From: a bacterium BMS3Abin11
Lineage (GTDB): Bacteria; Pseudomonadota; Gammaproteobacteria; BMS3Bbin11
DNA length: 64,000 nt
NCBI GenBank assembly: GCA_002897635.1
Contig: BDTD01000018.1
Span: forward strand, 1-64,000
Reading direction: 5' to 3'
This document shows, piece after piece, positions 36,782-44,944 of this stretch (the stretch's first letter is position 1; the number at the start of each line of letters is the position of its first letter). The notes beneath the pieces were generated by a model. The model searched no databases, was not told where the DNA came from, and worked only from the letters and a program-made list of their open reading frames with translations. The translations under genes were made by a program, and so were the position numbers.

Positions 36782-37324
36782 TTATTTCTTCGTTGTACTC
36801 TCAATAACAAACCGGGCTATCTCTTCGGGCTGATTTAAATCCAGCATGCTAAGGTCATCACGAGTACTGACGTCTGATTCAATCGGACCATCACAGGCAA
36901 TTGCAAAAATATCTTTGTCATCAGGAAACATTAGAGGTTTCCCCAGTGCTGGTCTATGCAGTTCAATCTTGGGGAAGTGTTCATGTTTGAAACCTTCCAC
37001 CAGTATCAGATCCAGTTTCTCAAGATCGAGGGCATTTATTGCATCAGTCAGTGATGGCTCATCCTGTTCTTCATCTATTTCACGTATCCAGGCCATGCGG
37101 TGACGTGAGGTAACCAGTGTCTGTTTGGCCCCGGCTTTACGCAGCACATAACTGTCCTTACCTGGGTAGTCGATGTCAAAGTGGTGATGGGCGTGTTTGA
37201 TGACACCGACTTGCAGGCCGCTTGCAGATAAAAGCGTGATCAATTTTGTCAACAGGGTAGTTTTACCTGTGCCACTCCAGGCGCAGAAGCCAAGCAGAGG
37301 CGGTCTCTTAGTGTTTTTTGTCAT
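36782..37324 (-). CDS. mobB: MobB molybdopterin-guanine dinucleotide biosynthesis adaptor
   Basis: The 180-residue P-loop protein has CAWSGTGKTTLLTKLI near residue 14, VGVIKHAHHHFDIDYPGKDS and LILVEGFKHEHFPKIE. MobB is a GTP-binding partner of MobA in making bis-MGD. The two genes were probably one operon now split by a MITE. Confidence 0.92.
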   Translation of the reverse strand: MTKNTKRPPLLGFCAWSGTGKTTLLTKLITLLSASGLQVGVIKHAHHHFDIDYPGKDSYVLRKAGAKQTLVTSRHRMAWIREIDEEQDEPSLTDAINALDLEKLDLILVEGFKHEHFPKIELHRPALGKPLMFPDDKDIFAIACDGPIESDVSTRDDLSMLDLNQPEEIARFVIESTTKK

Positions 37325-37348
37325 TGTGTTAGTCCTGCTGCAGCTTCC

Positions 37349-37515
37349 TTAAGGAACCTCTGATCAATTCATGAACTCGTATCTTACGCCTAAAATATCC
37401 AGTTTTTTCGTTGCAAACCTTCGCAATAGCTAGCTATTACGTGCGATTTACGCCTCAAACCTGAACATTTTAGATCGCAATCTACTTCGTCCAGAATTAA
37501 TCAGAGGTTCCTTAA
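37349..37515. mobile_element. MITE copy 2 between mobB and mobA
   Basis: The 167-bp element has ends starting TTAAGGAACCTCTGAT on both sides (slightly imperfect beyond 16 bp) and an inner palindrome AATAGCTAGCTATT. Its right end provides the last codons and the TGA stop of mobA. It shares ends with copy 1 and the internal motif with copy 3 (55198-55363). Confidence 0.82.
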
Positions 37516-38097
37516 TTCTTCATCGGTATTTATATTCAGGAACATCTCCGGGTAGTCAGAAAAATCTGCTATGGCGACCTTATGTTGTGCAAGCCAGAGC
37601 TTGATGGCGCGGTTGCCCTGTTTCAGGAAAGCAGTGAGATCTACTGCCAGCGAGGCTGGTATCAAAGCATACATCTGCTGCATGCGAAATCCATCGTGGG
37701 CAACAGCAATTTCTGCGCTGTTTTCAGCTAGTGTTGTAGACAAACGTGCAACGTAATCTGCAGCTAACTGAGGTCCATCGCAGGGTAGAGTAATGATAAA
37801 CTCTGTATTGACGGTATCCAGGGCCGTCAGAATTCCTGCAAGTGGTCCCTGAAAGCCGGGTATTTTGTCTTTTATGACAGGGAATCCAAACTGCCGGTAT
37901 TGTTCCCGGTTACGATTGGCATTGATAATAACCCGGTCAAGCTGTGGTGAAATTTGCTCGATGATTTGCTCGATTATGGTTTTTCCATGCAGTTTGATCA
38001 GGCCTTTATCCTGACCTCCCATGCGTGAACTCTGACCACCAGCTACAATGACTGCTGTGATGTTTGTTTTATCGGGTATGTGTATTTGTGTCTTCAT
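37501..38097 (-). CDS. mobA: MobA molybdenum cofactor guanylyltransferase
   Basis: The 198-residue protein has the nucleotidyltransferase start AVIVAGGQSSRMGGQDKGLI, the LPCDGPQL metal site and FLNINTDEEL near the end. MobA attaches GMP to Mo-molybdopterin. The C-terminal residues RNL and the stop are encoded by the MITE end, so the native terminus was replaced by a few residues. Length is close to the family norm and function is probably kept. Confidence 0.93.
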   Translation of the reverse strand: MKTQIHIPDKTNITAVIVAGGQSSRMGGQDKGLIKLHGKTIIEQIIEQISPQLDRVIINANRNREQYRQFGFPVIKDKIPGFQGPLAGILTALDTVNTEFIITLPCDGPQLAADYVARLSTTLAENSAEIAVAHDGFRMQQMYALIPASLAVDLTAFLKQGNRAIKLWLAQHKVAIADFSDYPEMFLNINTDEELRNL

Positions 38098-38230
38098 CTT
38101 GCGTGATTGTCGATATAATCATGGAACAGACGGGTAGAAAGAGATTTGATTTGCGGTATGGCTCTATGCCGATTATTCTGCGCAGAATATCCAGAGAGCC
38201 ACACTGTGACAGACTAAGGAAAAGTTCGCA

Positions 38231-38752
38231 ATGACAAAAGAAAGACAATTTATTCCGTTGAACATCGCCATTATGACGGTTTCAGACAGCCGTAACGAGG
38301 AAACCGATAAATCGGGCGCTACCCTTGTTAAAATGCTGACTGAGGCAGGGCATAAGCTGGCTGATAAGGTAATTGTACCTGATGATATGTACCGCATACG
38401 TGCGGACATTTCTCGCTGGATAGTTGATGAGGAGATTCAGGTGGTTATTTCGACAGGTGGTACAGGTTTGACGGGACGCGACGGTACGCCAGAGGCGGTC
38501 ACACCGCTGCTGGATAAGGTGATTGAGGGATTCGGTGAGATGTTTCGTGTCATTTCCTATGATCTTATCGGTGTGTCGACTATACAGTCACGTGCACTGG
38601 CCGGTACGGCGAACGGTACATTTATTTTCTGTCTGCCGGGGTCAACGGGTGCCTGTAAAGATGCCTGGCAGCACCTGATATCGGTACAGCTGGATTATCG
38701 TACTCGCCCCTGTAACCTGGTGGAGATAATGCCGCGCTTACTGGAGAAATAG
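38231..38752 (+). CDS. moaB: MoaB molybdopterin biosynthesis protein
   Basis: The 173-residue protein has NIAIMTVSDSRNEETDKSG, VVISTGGTGLTGRDGTPEA and FCLPGSTGACKDAWQ, as in MoaB/Mog. Such proteins adenylate molybdopterin. It is divergent from mobA. Confidence 0.93.
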   Translation: MTKERQFIPLNIAIMTVSDSRNEETDKSGATLVKMLTEAGHKLADKVIVPDDMYRIRADISRWIVDEEIQVVISTGGTGLTGRDGTPEAVTPLLDKVIEGFGEMFRVISYDLIGVSTIQSRALAGTANGTFIFCLPGSTGACKDAWQHLISVQLDYRTRPCNLVEIMPRLLEK

Positions 38753-38801
38753 AGTACATTTACACAATAACGACTACCACCATTCAGAGGAGAAGGAAAA
38801 A

Positions 38802-39389
38802 GTGAAATTCAACATCCCCGGATACCAGCGCAAGATTATTATTGTTGGATTACTATCATCCTTGCTACTGTTATTACAGGGCTGTGGCAGTGGCAGAAAA
38901 GGCATCACCATTGATTCTGACCCACAGGGTGCCGATATTCTTGCTGATGGAAAGAATATCGGTAAGACGCCCATGCAGATCAAACAGGATGATGTTTTCC
39001 CTCCCCATTGGTACGGGAGGAGTTACATGGTGAAAGGAAAGCTGGAAATACAGAAAGAGGGTTGCGAAGGAGTCAGTATGGAGGTCAACGACCTGGTTCT
39101 GTCGAAAGATATCAGGAAAAACCTGACCTGTAAGCCAGGGATAATACAAAAGGCTCCAGTAGCAAATATGCCTGGGAAGAAAAAGCCAGTTACGCAAAAA
39201 CCAGCAGCACAAAAGGCAGTACCGGCAGCCATACCCGTAACAGTGGAATCCAGGCCTGCTGTGAAGGCCAGCAGTGTTGATGATGAAATTGAAAACCGTC
39301 TATCCAGACTGAAAGGTCTGCGTGATCGTGGTGTCATCAGTTCTAAGGAATATACTGAGCAGAGAAAGAGGATTCTGGAGTCAATATAG
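38802..39389 (+). CDS. PEGA-domain lipoprotein with SHOCT-like tail
   Basis: The 195-residue protein has a lipoprotein signal ending in LLLLQGCGS, a PEGA-like segment ITIDSDPQGADILADGKNIG, a Pro/Ala/Lys linker (about 115-160) and a C-terminal SHOCT-like helix pair IENRLSRLKGLRDRGVISSKEY. Start GTG 38802 follows AGGAGAAGG. A role in envelope is likely but unknown. Confidence 0.78.
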   Translation: MKFNIPGYQRKIIIVGLLSSLLLLLQGCGSGRKGITIDSDPQGADILADGKNIGKTPMQIKQDDVFPPHWYGRSYMVKGKLEIQKEGCEGVSMEVNDLVLSKDIRKNLTCKPGIIQKAPVANMPGKKKPVTQKPAAQKAVPAAIPVTVESRPAVKASSVDDEIENRLSRLKGLRDRGVISSKEYTEQRKRILESI

Positions 39390-39423
39390 TTTTAATAGAT
39401 TAATTTAAACAAAGGGTTAACTA

Positions 39424-39897
39424 ATGAAATTAATGTTATATCACATATTTTTTATACTTATTTTTACACTCTCATCAGTGTCACTGGCAAATGACAAAAG
39501 CACAGAGGGCAATTCGATGGACAAAATTAAAGGGGCAGCAGGTGAAGCCTGTAAGACCAGTAAAAAGGTAGCTGGTGCCACCTATGATGCAGGAAAAGAA
39601 GTTGCACATGATGCTGCGGCTGCAACAGAAAAAGCGGTACACCATGTTGCAGATAAAAGTACAGAATTAGCGCATGACGCTGCTGAAGCAGGCGAACAGG
39701 CCTGGGACGCAACGAAAGCTGCGGCACATAAAACAGCAGAGAAAAGCAGGGAAATCGCTCACGATGCTGCTGAAGCCAGCGGGGAGGCATGGGATACCAC
39801 TAAAGACGCCACGGGCAAGGCTGTTGAATACACCGGTAAGAAAATGCAAGAGGCTGGAGATGCTGTGCAGAAGTCAGGTAGCTCAATGCAGAATTAA
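39424..39897 (+). CDS. Exported helical repeat protein (LEA/apolipophorin-like)
   Basis: The 157-residue protein has a signal peptide (to about SVSLA) and Ala/Lys/Asp-rich repeats, the clearest being two copies of about 30 residues with AHDAAEA followed by AWD-TK. Such low-complexity amphipathic helices resemble LEA-type stress proteins. Its last two codons and stop lie in a partial MITE end. Confidence 0.65.
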   Translation: MKLMLYHIFFILIFTLSSVSLANDKSTEGNSMDKIKGAAGEACKTSKKVAGATYDAGKEVAHDAAAATEKAVHHVADKSTELAHDAAEAGEQAWDATKAAAHKTAEKSREIAHDAAEASGEAWDTTKDATGKAVEYTGKKMQEAGDAVQKSGSSMQN

Positions 39898-39905
39898 TCA
39901 GAGGT
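39889..39905. repeat. Partial MITE end
   Basis: CAGAATTAATCAGAGGT matches the inner right end of MITE copy 2. It supplies the Gln-Asn-stop at the end of the helical repeat protein. No left end is nearby. Confidence 0.5.
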
Positions 39906-39930
39906 GCTAAAACCGTAACCAGGAAACACA

Positions 39931-40170
39931 ATGAAAAAACTTCTTTGTATCTTCAGTATTACTCTGACACTTATAATCTTTTCAGGCTATGGTTACACTG
40001 CTCAGGTATCAGCTGATGCCCCGGTGCTGTCGCGGATCGTGAAAAATGGACAGTTGGTACCAGGAACCTCCGGCAACTTCCTGGAACGACTGGATAAGAC
40101 GCTAACCCTGGAAGTGCTGGCAAAAAAATGGCTGGGTGACTTGATGAGAAATACTGAAAATGCCAGGTAA
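39931..40170 (+). CDS. Small exported protein of unknown function
   Basis: The 79-residue protein has a signal peptide (MKKLLCIFSITLTLIIFSG, cleavage after about TA), and a short mature part of about 55 residues without known motif. An AGGAAA site precedes the ATG and a terminator follows, which supports a real gene. Confidence 0.6.
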   Translation: MKKLLCIFSITLTLIIFSGYGYTAQVSADAPVLSRIVKNGQLVPGTSGNFLERLDKTLTLEVLAKKWLGDLMRNTENAR

Positions 40171-40207
40171 AATCTCTGTTCATCAGCTTCCCCGGCTATA
40201 AAATACC

Positions 40208-40234
40208 AGGTCGGCCTTTGCCGGCCTTGTTTTA
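40208..40234 (+). terminator. Rho-independent terminator
   Basis: AGGTCGGC-CTTT-GCCGGCCT forms an 8-bp stem followed by TGTTTT. It ends the small exported protein unit. Confidence 0.75.
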
Positions 40235-40256
40235 TTGATTCTGATCAGTAGTAGAA

Positions 40257-40703
40257 ATGAAAAAGAAAATAAATTTTTTCACAATACCTCTGTTATTGTT
40301 AAGTGTTTTTAATATGGTTCAGTCTGGCGCAAACGAACAGGCTGGGTTGGTGCCAGCTGGGCTGGTGAATACTTACTGGCGACTCGTTGAGCTCGAGGGC
40401 CAGCCGGTCAAAACAGCGGAAGGTCAGCGGGAGATGAAATTTACCTTGCGAGAAGAAAACCGGGTTACAGGGTATGGCGGCTGTAACAGTTTTTTTGGTT
40501 CCTACAGCCACGATGCGTCTGTACTAACATTCAGTCAGCTTGCGGCAACACGCAAGTTCTGTGCTGATACCATGGACAGGGAGAGTCTGTTTATGAAGGC
40601 CCTTTCTCATGCAGCAACATATAAACTAACTGGACAGACCTTGCAATTGTTTGATGATGGCGGACAATTGCTTGCAAGTCTTGAAGCCGTCTATCTAAAT
40701 TAA
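40257..40703 (+). CDS. META-domain (HslJ-like) exported protein
   Basis: The 148-residue protein has a signal-like N-terminus and the META pattern: NTYWRLVELEGQPVKT, RVTGYGGCNSFFGSY, ATRKFCADTMDRE and LFDDGGQLLASLE. HslJ-type proteins are linked to heat and antibiotic stress in the envelope. Confidence 0.82.
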   Translation: MKKKINFFTIPLLLLSVFNMVQSGANEQAGLVPAGLVNTYWRLVELEGQPVKTAEGQREMKFTLREENRVTGYGGCNSFFGSYSHDASVLTFSQLAATRKFCADTMDRESLFMKALSHAATYKLTGQTLQLFDDGGQLLASLEAVYLN

Positions 40704-40771
40704 TTTTTGCTTGCAACAGTAAAATAATTTCATCAACAGAGCAGGTCAGTGTAAGATGCCGCTGCTTCTCA

Positions 40772-40945
40772 TGCCCGGGTGGCGTTGTGGTAGACAGTAG
40801 GGCGAAGCGCTACCTTGAGAGAGTAAGATAGAATGTACGAGTAAGTCCGCCTCGTGTATGCCCGGGTGGCGTTGTGGTAGACAGTAGGGCGAAGCGCTAC
40901 CTTGAGAGAGTAAGATAGAATGTACGAGTAAGTCCGCCTCGTGTA
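40772..40945 (+). repeat. Two exact 87-bp tandem repeats beginning like tRNA-Leu
   Basis: Units 40772-40858 and 40859-40945 appear identical and directly abut the tRNA-Leu gene. Each starts TGCCCGGGTGGCG, then has TGGTAGAC, as in the tRNA 5' region, but then diverges and cannot form the acceptor stem (its 3' end is TCCGCCTCGTGTA). A hairpin GTAGGGC-GAA-GCGCTAC occurs in each. Unit length equals the tRNA including CCA (87 bp). Confidence 0.85.
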
Positions 40946-40946
40946 T

Positions 40947-41033
40947 GCCCGGGTGGCGAAATTGGTAGACGCAAGGGACTTAAAATCCCTCGGAGGCGAC
41001 TCCATGCCGGTTCGATTCCGGCCCCGGGCACCA
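40947..41033 (+). tRNA. tRNA-Leu (anticodon UAA)
   Basis: The gene begins GCCCGGGTGGCG and ends CCCCGGGCACCA with encoded CCA. The acceptor stem pairs GCCCGGG with CCCGGGC. The anticodon arm GGGA-CTTAAAA-TCCC gives UAA. A long variable arm and a TTCGATT T-loop fit a class II Leu tRNA. Confidence 0.95.
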
Positions 41034-41131
41034 CATCATAATCTCGAAATTACTAGAGTGAATGTGTCTTTCAAATAAATTCCACACCATGCATATCCTG
41101 ACTTTTTTGAAGGTAGATTGAGGTAACAAAG

Positions 41132-42334
41132 ATGGTTACTCACCTTAAAGATTTTCTAAGGCTGGAATCTGCGGGCGGTATTTTGTTAGTTATCGCTATG
41201 TTGCTGGCAATGATTGTTGTGAATACAGGGCTATGGCCTTTGTATAAAGGCCTGTTGGCCATTCCTCTTGAGATTCGCGTTGGTGACTTTGAAATCGCCA
41301 AGCCACTGCTGATGTGGATCAATGACGGTCTGATGGCTATCTTTTTCTTCCTCATCGGTCTTGAGGTGAAGCGCGAGGTTCTCGAAGGGGAATTATCTGA
41401 ACCAGCACAGATTATGTTGCCTGCTGTAGCTGCGGTGGGTGGTGTTGTGGTTCCCGCACTGGTATTTACCTGGTTTAATTATGGCGATGAGTCTGCGATG
41501 AAAGGCTGGGCGATTCCTACAGCTACGGACATCGCTTTTGCTCTGGGGATTCTCTCACTACTGGGCAAACGTGTCCCTCCCTCATTAAAACTTTTTCTGC
41601 TAACCCTGGCAATCATCGACGATCTGGTAGCTATCCTGATTATTGCTATTTTTTATTCAGTTGATATTTCTACTCTCTCTCTGATCATTGCTGCTATCGC
41701 TTATGCCGCACTGATGATTCAGAACTGGCGCGGCGTAATGCGGCTGACATCATATCTGGTGTTCGGGCTGATCATGTGGGCGGCTGTACTCAAGTCTGGC
41801 GTACATGCAACTATCGCGGGCGTCTTACTTGCCTTTACCATCCCCCTGAAGCATCCTAAGGGTGAGAACTTCTCACCCTTGCGCAACCTTGAGCATGATC
41901 TTCATCCGACAGTGGCATTTATAATTCTTCCGTTGTTTGCTTTTGCCAATACCGGGATTCCGCTAGCAGGGATGAGTCTTGAGAACTTGCTGGAACCTGA
42001 GCCTCTCGGTATTGCTATGGGGCTATTTCTGGGTAAACAACTGGGTGTTTTTACCTTTACCTGGGCGGCAGTAAAAACGGGTGTGGCAAAGTTACCTACG
42101 GGGGTCGGATGGATGGAAATCTATGGCTTATCGATTCTGACAGGTATTGGTTTTACCATGAGTCTGTTTATCAGTTCTCTGGCTTTCGAGGAAGGTTCAA
42201 CCAATCTTAACACTGACCGCCTTGGTATTCTCGCCGGTTCATTTTCTTCGGCGGCAGTTGGCTATGTTGTTCTTGCTTACGCGCTTGGTAGAAATAAGGC
42301 AGTTGCAGCACCGGACGAAGACACCTCGCCATGA
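41132..42334 (+). CDS. nhaA: NhaA sodium/proton antiporter
   Basis: The 400-residue membrane protein has the NhaA signature: NDGLMAIFFFLIGLEVKRE, WAIPTATDIAFALGIL, the ion-binding Asp pair in LAIIDDLVAILIIA and FTMSLFISSLAF near the end. It exchanges Na+ for H+ at alkaline pH. The stop overlaps moaD. Confidence 0.95.
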   Translation: MVTHLKDFLRLESAGGILLVIAMLLAMIVVNTGLWPLYKGLLAIPLEIRVGDFEIAKPLLMWINDGLMAIFFFLIGLEVKREVLEGELSEPAQIMLPAVAAVGGVVVPALVFTWFNYGDESAMKGWAIPTATDIAFALGILSLLGKRVPPSLKLFLLTLAIIDDLVAILIIAIFYSVDISTLSLIIAAIAYAALMIQNWRGVMRLTSYLVFGLIMWAAVLKSGVHATIAGVLLAFTIPLKHPKGENFSPLRNLEHDLHPTVAFIILPLFAFANTGIPLAGMSLENLLEPEPLGIAMGLFLGKQLGVFTFTWAAVKTGVAKLPTGVGWMEIYGLSILTGIGFTMSLFISSLAFEEGSTNLNTDRLGILAGSFSSAAVGYVVLAYALGRNKAVAAPDEDTSP

Positions 42335-42570
42335 AGTTACGGATACTTTTTTTTGCCAGTTTACGCGATGCTTCTGGTGTTGGCGAAAAGCAGATGGATG
42401 TTGAACCAGGGCAATCTGTAGCAGATTTATGGCAAGGGGTATCGGCGGGTTTTGAGCAGCTACCGGCTAAAGTTCTCTGTGCAGTCAATCAGGAGTATGT
42501 TGATAACGATTACCTGTTGCAAGAGGGTGATATTGAGGTGGCTTTTTTCCCGCCGGTGACCGGGGGCTGA
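42331..42570 (+). CDS. moaD: MoaD molybdopterin synthase small subunit
   Basis: The 79-residue ubiquitin-like protein starts MKLRILFFASLRDASG and ends in the Gly-Gly tail (FFPPVTGG) that becomes a thiocarboxylate. MoaD provides sulfur to MoaE. It overlaps nhaA by 4 bp; moaE is not present here. Confidence 0.93.
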   Translation: MKLRILFFASLRDASGVGEKQMDVEPGQSVADLWQGVSAGFEQLPAKVLCAVNQEYVDNDYLLQEGDIEVAFFPPVTGG

Positions 42571-42572
42571 CT

Positions 42573-43469
42573 TTGAGCGTATCCGGCAGCCTTTTTGTAG
42601 ATCTTGACGACAGTGTGCACTATCAACGCTGGCGCGATCAGAAGTTGTCCCATATGCCAGCCAGTATCGATGAATACCTTGTTCCAGTAAAAGACCCGGT
42701 ACGTCTGACCAGAAATGAGTTTGAGGTCATTCGCAGTCTGCTTGAAAGGGCAAATATGGCAATTTTTATCGCTGAACCGGATGACAGGCGCAATAAAACT
42801 ATTCCCCTCAATATTGCTGCGCAGTATGCAATGCATCGGCTGGATCATAATATGGGTGCTGACCATGATGGTGTCAGTGAGCTGACAGTGCGTGACGGTC
42901 AGTGGCGGGGTGGATATATCCCCTATACCGACAAACCTATTCATTGGCATACCGATGGTTACTATAACGAAGAGCAGCGCAAGATCCATGGTCTGGTGTT
43001 GTACTGCGTGCAGAACGCGCTGCGTGGGGGTGAGAATGCATTACTGGATCATGAAATAGCCTACATTCATCTGCGTGACAATAATCCTGATTATATTCGT
43101 GCGCTACTGCATCCGCAGGCGATGACTATTCCGGCCAATGTTATTAATGGCAGAGAAATTCGTCCCGATCGGAGCGGGCCGGTGTTTTCGATCGATACTA
43201 ATGGTTCATTACACATGCGTTATACAGCCCGCACGCGCAGTGTTATCTGGCGTGATGATGTGTTAACTCGGGAAGCGACTGCCTGTTTGACTGAATTCCT
43301 GGCCTCTGATTCGCCGCATATAATGAGAGCCGTACTTGAACCAGGTCAGGGGTTGATCTGTAATAATGTATTGCATGACCGCAGTGGTTTCGATGAAGAT
43401 GAAAACCATAAACGATTGCTTTACAGGCTGCGCTATTATGATCGGACAGATACTTCGATTTCAATGTAG
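42573..43469 (+). CDS. TauD/TfdA-like Fe(II)/2-oxoglutarate dioxygenase
   Basis: The 298-residue protein has HWHTDGYYN (HxD metal site, about residues 128-136) and a distal LHDRSGF with the third His near residue 271, and RYTARTR and RLLYRLRYYDR for oxoglutarate. The start is probably TTG 42573, 2 bp after the moaD stop. Substrate is not predictable. Confidence 0.75.
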   Translation: MSVSGSLFVDLDDSVHYQRWRDQKLSHMPASIDEYLVPVKDPVRLTRNEFEVIRSLLERANMAIFIAEPDDRRNKTIPLNIAAQYAMHRLDHNMGADHDGVSELTVRDGQWRGGYIPYTDKPIHWHTDGYYNEEQRKIHGLVLYCVQNALRGGENALLDHEIAYIHLRDNNPDYIRALLHPQAMTIPANVINGREIRPDRSGPVFSIDTNGSLHMRYTARTRSVIWRDDVLTREATACLTEFLASDSPHIMRAVLEPGQGLICNNVLHDRSGFDEDENHKRLLYRLRYYDRTDTSISM

Positions 43470-43471
43470 CG

Positions 43472-43530
43472 TCGCTCGGCGCGATTCTTTTTTAAAGCCT
43501 GTTAGAATCTGAAACGATCGCGCCGAGCGA
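43472..43530. repeat. 14-bp inverted repeat after the dioxygenase gene
   Basis: TCGCTCGGCGCGAT (43472-43485) and ATCGCGCCGAGCGA (43517-43530) are perfect complements with a 31-bp loop containing CTTTTTT. It may act as a terminator or be a small palindromic repeat. Confidence 0.6.
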
Positions 43531-43591
43531 TGTTCCTGCAAAGATGTTATCCTGACCCACAGAGAAACGGTGTAAATGACGGAGTAGAATC

Positions 43592-44110
43592 ATGCCAAAG
43601 AAAAAAATTAACGACCCGTTGGATATTATGGGTGATGCCTACGAAACTATGCTGGAACGCAGTACGACAGAGTTTCGCAAGCTGGAAAAGAAGACAGGGC
43701 CGGCTCTGCATTCATTGATTGACAGTGCCAAAGAGAAAGCAATCGAGCTTGAAGAGCTGACAGAAGAAGAGGCTGCCAGGCTGGCAGAATATCTTAAACG
43801 TGATCTATCTGATGCTGCCATTTATACTTCTGAACAGGGAAAGGAATTAAAGGACTGGCTGGGGTTTGAAGATAGTCTGCTTGCTGTGGAACTACTGGAT
43901 ATGTTCCTGCAGGCTGCTGATCCGACTACTGTTGAGATGAATGAATTGAAACTGGAGCTGGCTGCGAACTCACTCTATAAAACTGGAGAAGTGACGGGGC
44001 CGGGTGCGCTGGTTTGTGATAGCTGTGGTGAGATATTACATTTCCACAAGGCTGGATGTATCCCTCCCTGCCCTAAGTGCCATAAGACAAGTTATCACAG
44101 GCAATCCTAG
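43592..44110 (+). CDS. DUF1451 zinc-ribbon protein (YbeL-like)
   Basis: The 172-residue protein has a charged helical N-terminal part (about residues 15-80) and a C-terminal zinc ribbon CDSCGEILHFHKAG with CPKCHKTSYHR. It matches DUF1451/YbeL, of unknown role. It converges on the PP2C gene. Confidence 0.82.
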   Translation: MPKKKINDPLDIMGDAYETMLERSTTEFRKLEKKTGPALHSLIDSAKEKAIELEELTEEEAARLAEYLKRDLSDAAIYTSEQGKELKDWLGFEDSLLAVELLDMFLQAADPTTVEMNELKLELAANSLYKTGEVTGPGALVCDSCGEILHFHKAGCIPPCPKCHKTSYHRQS

Positions 44111-44111
44111 C

Positions 44112-44143
44112 ACGGTTTAAGAATTGCGTGTTACGTAAACCGT
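44112..44143. terminator. Convergent hairpin between zinc-ribbon and PP2C genes
   Basis: ACGGTTTA (44112-44119) and TAAACCGT (44136-44143) form an 8-bp stem in the 39-bp gap between converging genes. The loop is 16 nt and no long T-run follows, so it is a weak terminator candidate. Confidence 0.35.
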
Positions 44144-44149
44144 AAACCG

Positions 44150-44944
44150 TTATTCTCTGGCTGGCAATATTTTTACCACTATGACCGAAATATTGTCTGG
44201 ACCTCCATTTTCATTAGCCAGCTCAACAAGTTTTTCAGCAGTTTTTTGCGGGCTTCCATTCTGGTTGAGCACAAATCCAATCGTATTGTTACTGACCACT
44301 TCCGTCAGACCGTCTGAACAGAGGACGAATACATCACCAGCCTGAGAGCAGCCAGATGTGAATGTGGGATCAACTTCACGGTTCCCCAGCGCCTGCAGTA
44401 ACAGGCCTCTTTGCGGGTGACGTTTGGCATCTTCCATTTTGATAGTTCCCTGTTTAATCATGCCCTGTATCCAGCTATGATCTTCAGATAACTGGCTGAT
44501 TTTCCCATCACGAAAACGGTAGCAGCGGGAGTCTCCAATGTTACCAATGACAAACCAGCTCTTGCAAAAGAGCAGGCAGACGACCGTCGTTCCCATACCA
44601 CTTTTTGTATTATCTTTGCCGGATTCTTCAATGATTTTTCGGTTTGCCAACTGGATGGACTTTTCCAGCAGGTCTTTCATTGGCTTGGGAGTAGAAAAGG
44701 CATCATCCATTCGGCTTTCTATATGCAGGCCTGCGATTAAGAACTGGCTGGTGACATCGATAGCTATCTGACTGGCTACCTCACCGGCATTATGTCCACC
44801 CATACCGTCGGCAACGATTGCAAGTGCATGCTGCATATCAACAAGGATATTATCCTCATTGTTATTACGTCGTAGTCCGGTGTCAGTTATACCGGCCATT
44901 TTTATACGTATGTGTTTGGGAAAGCAGGGAAAGGCCTGTTTCAT
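44150..44944 (-). CDS. PP2C-family protein serine/threonine phosphatase
   Basis: The 264-residue protein has all PP2C metal motifs: DTGLRRNNNEDN, AIVADGMGGHNAGE, GNIGDSRCYRF, CSDGLTE and GGPDNISVI. It removes phosphate from Ser/Thr and resembles Stp1/PrpC. No partner kinase is adjacent. It overlaps dapE by 4 bp. Confidence 0.92.
   Translation of the reverse strand: MKQAFPCFPKHIRIKMAGITDTGLRRNNNEDNILVDMQHALAIVADGMGGHNAGEVASQIAIDVTSQFLIAGLHIESRMDDAFSTPKPMKDLLEKSIQLANRKIIEESGKDNTKSGMGTTVVCLLFCKSWFVIGNIGDSRCYRFRDGKISQLSEDHSWIQGMIKQGTIKMEDAKRHPQRGLLLQALGNREVDPTFTSGCSQAGDVFVLCSDGLTEVVSNNTIGFVLNQNGSPQKTAEKLVELANENGGPDNISVIVVKILPARE

Noticed and set aside
40769-41005. 78-codon minus-strand frame across the tRNA repeats
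   Set aside because: It is produced by the tandem repeats and runs antisense into the tRNA gene.
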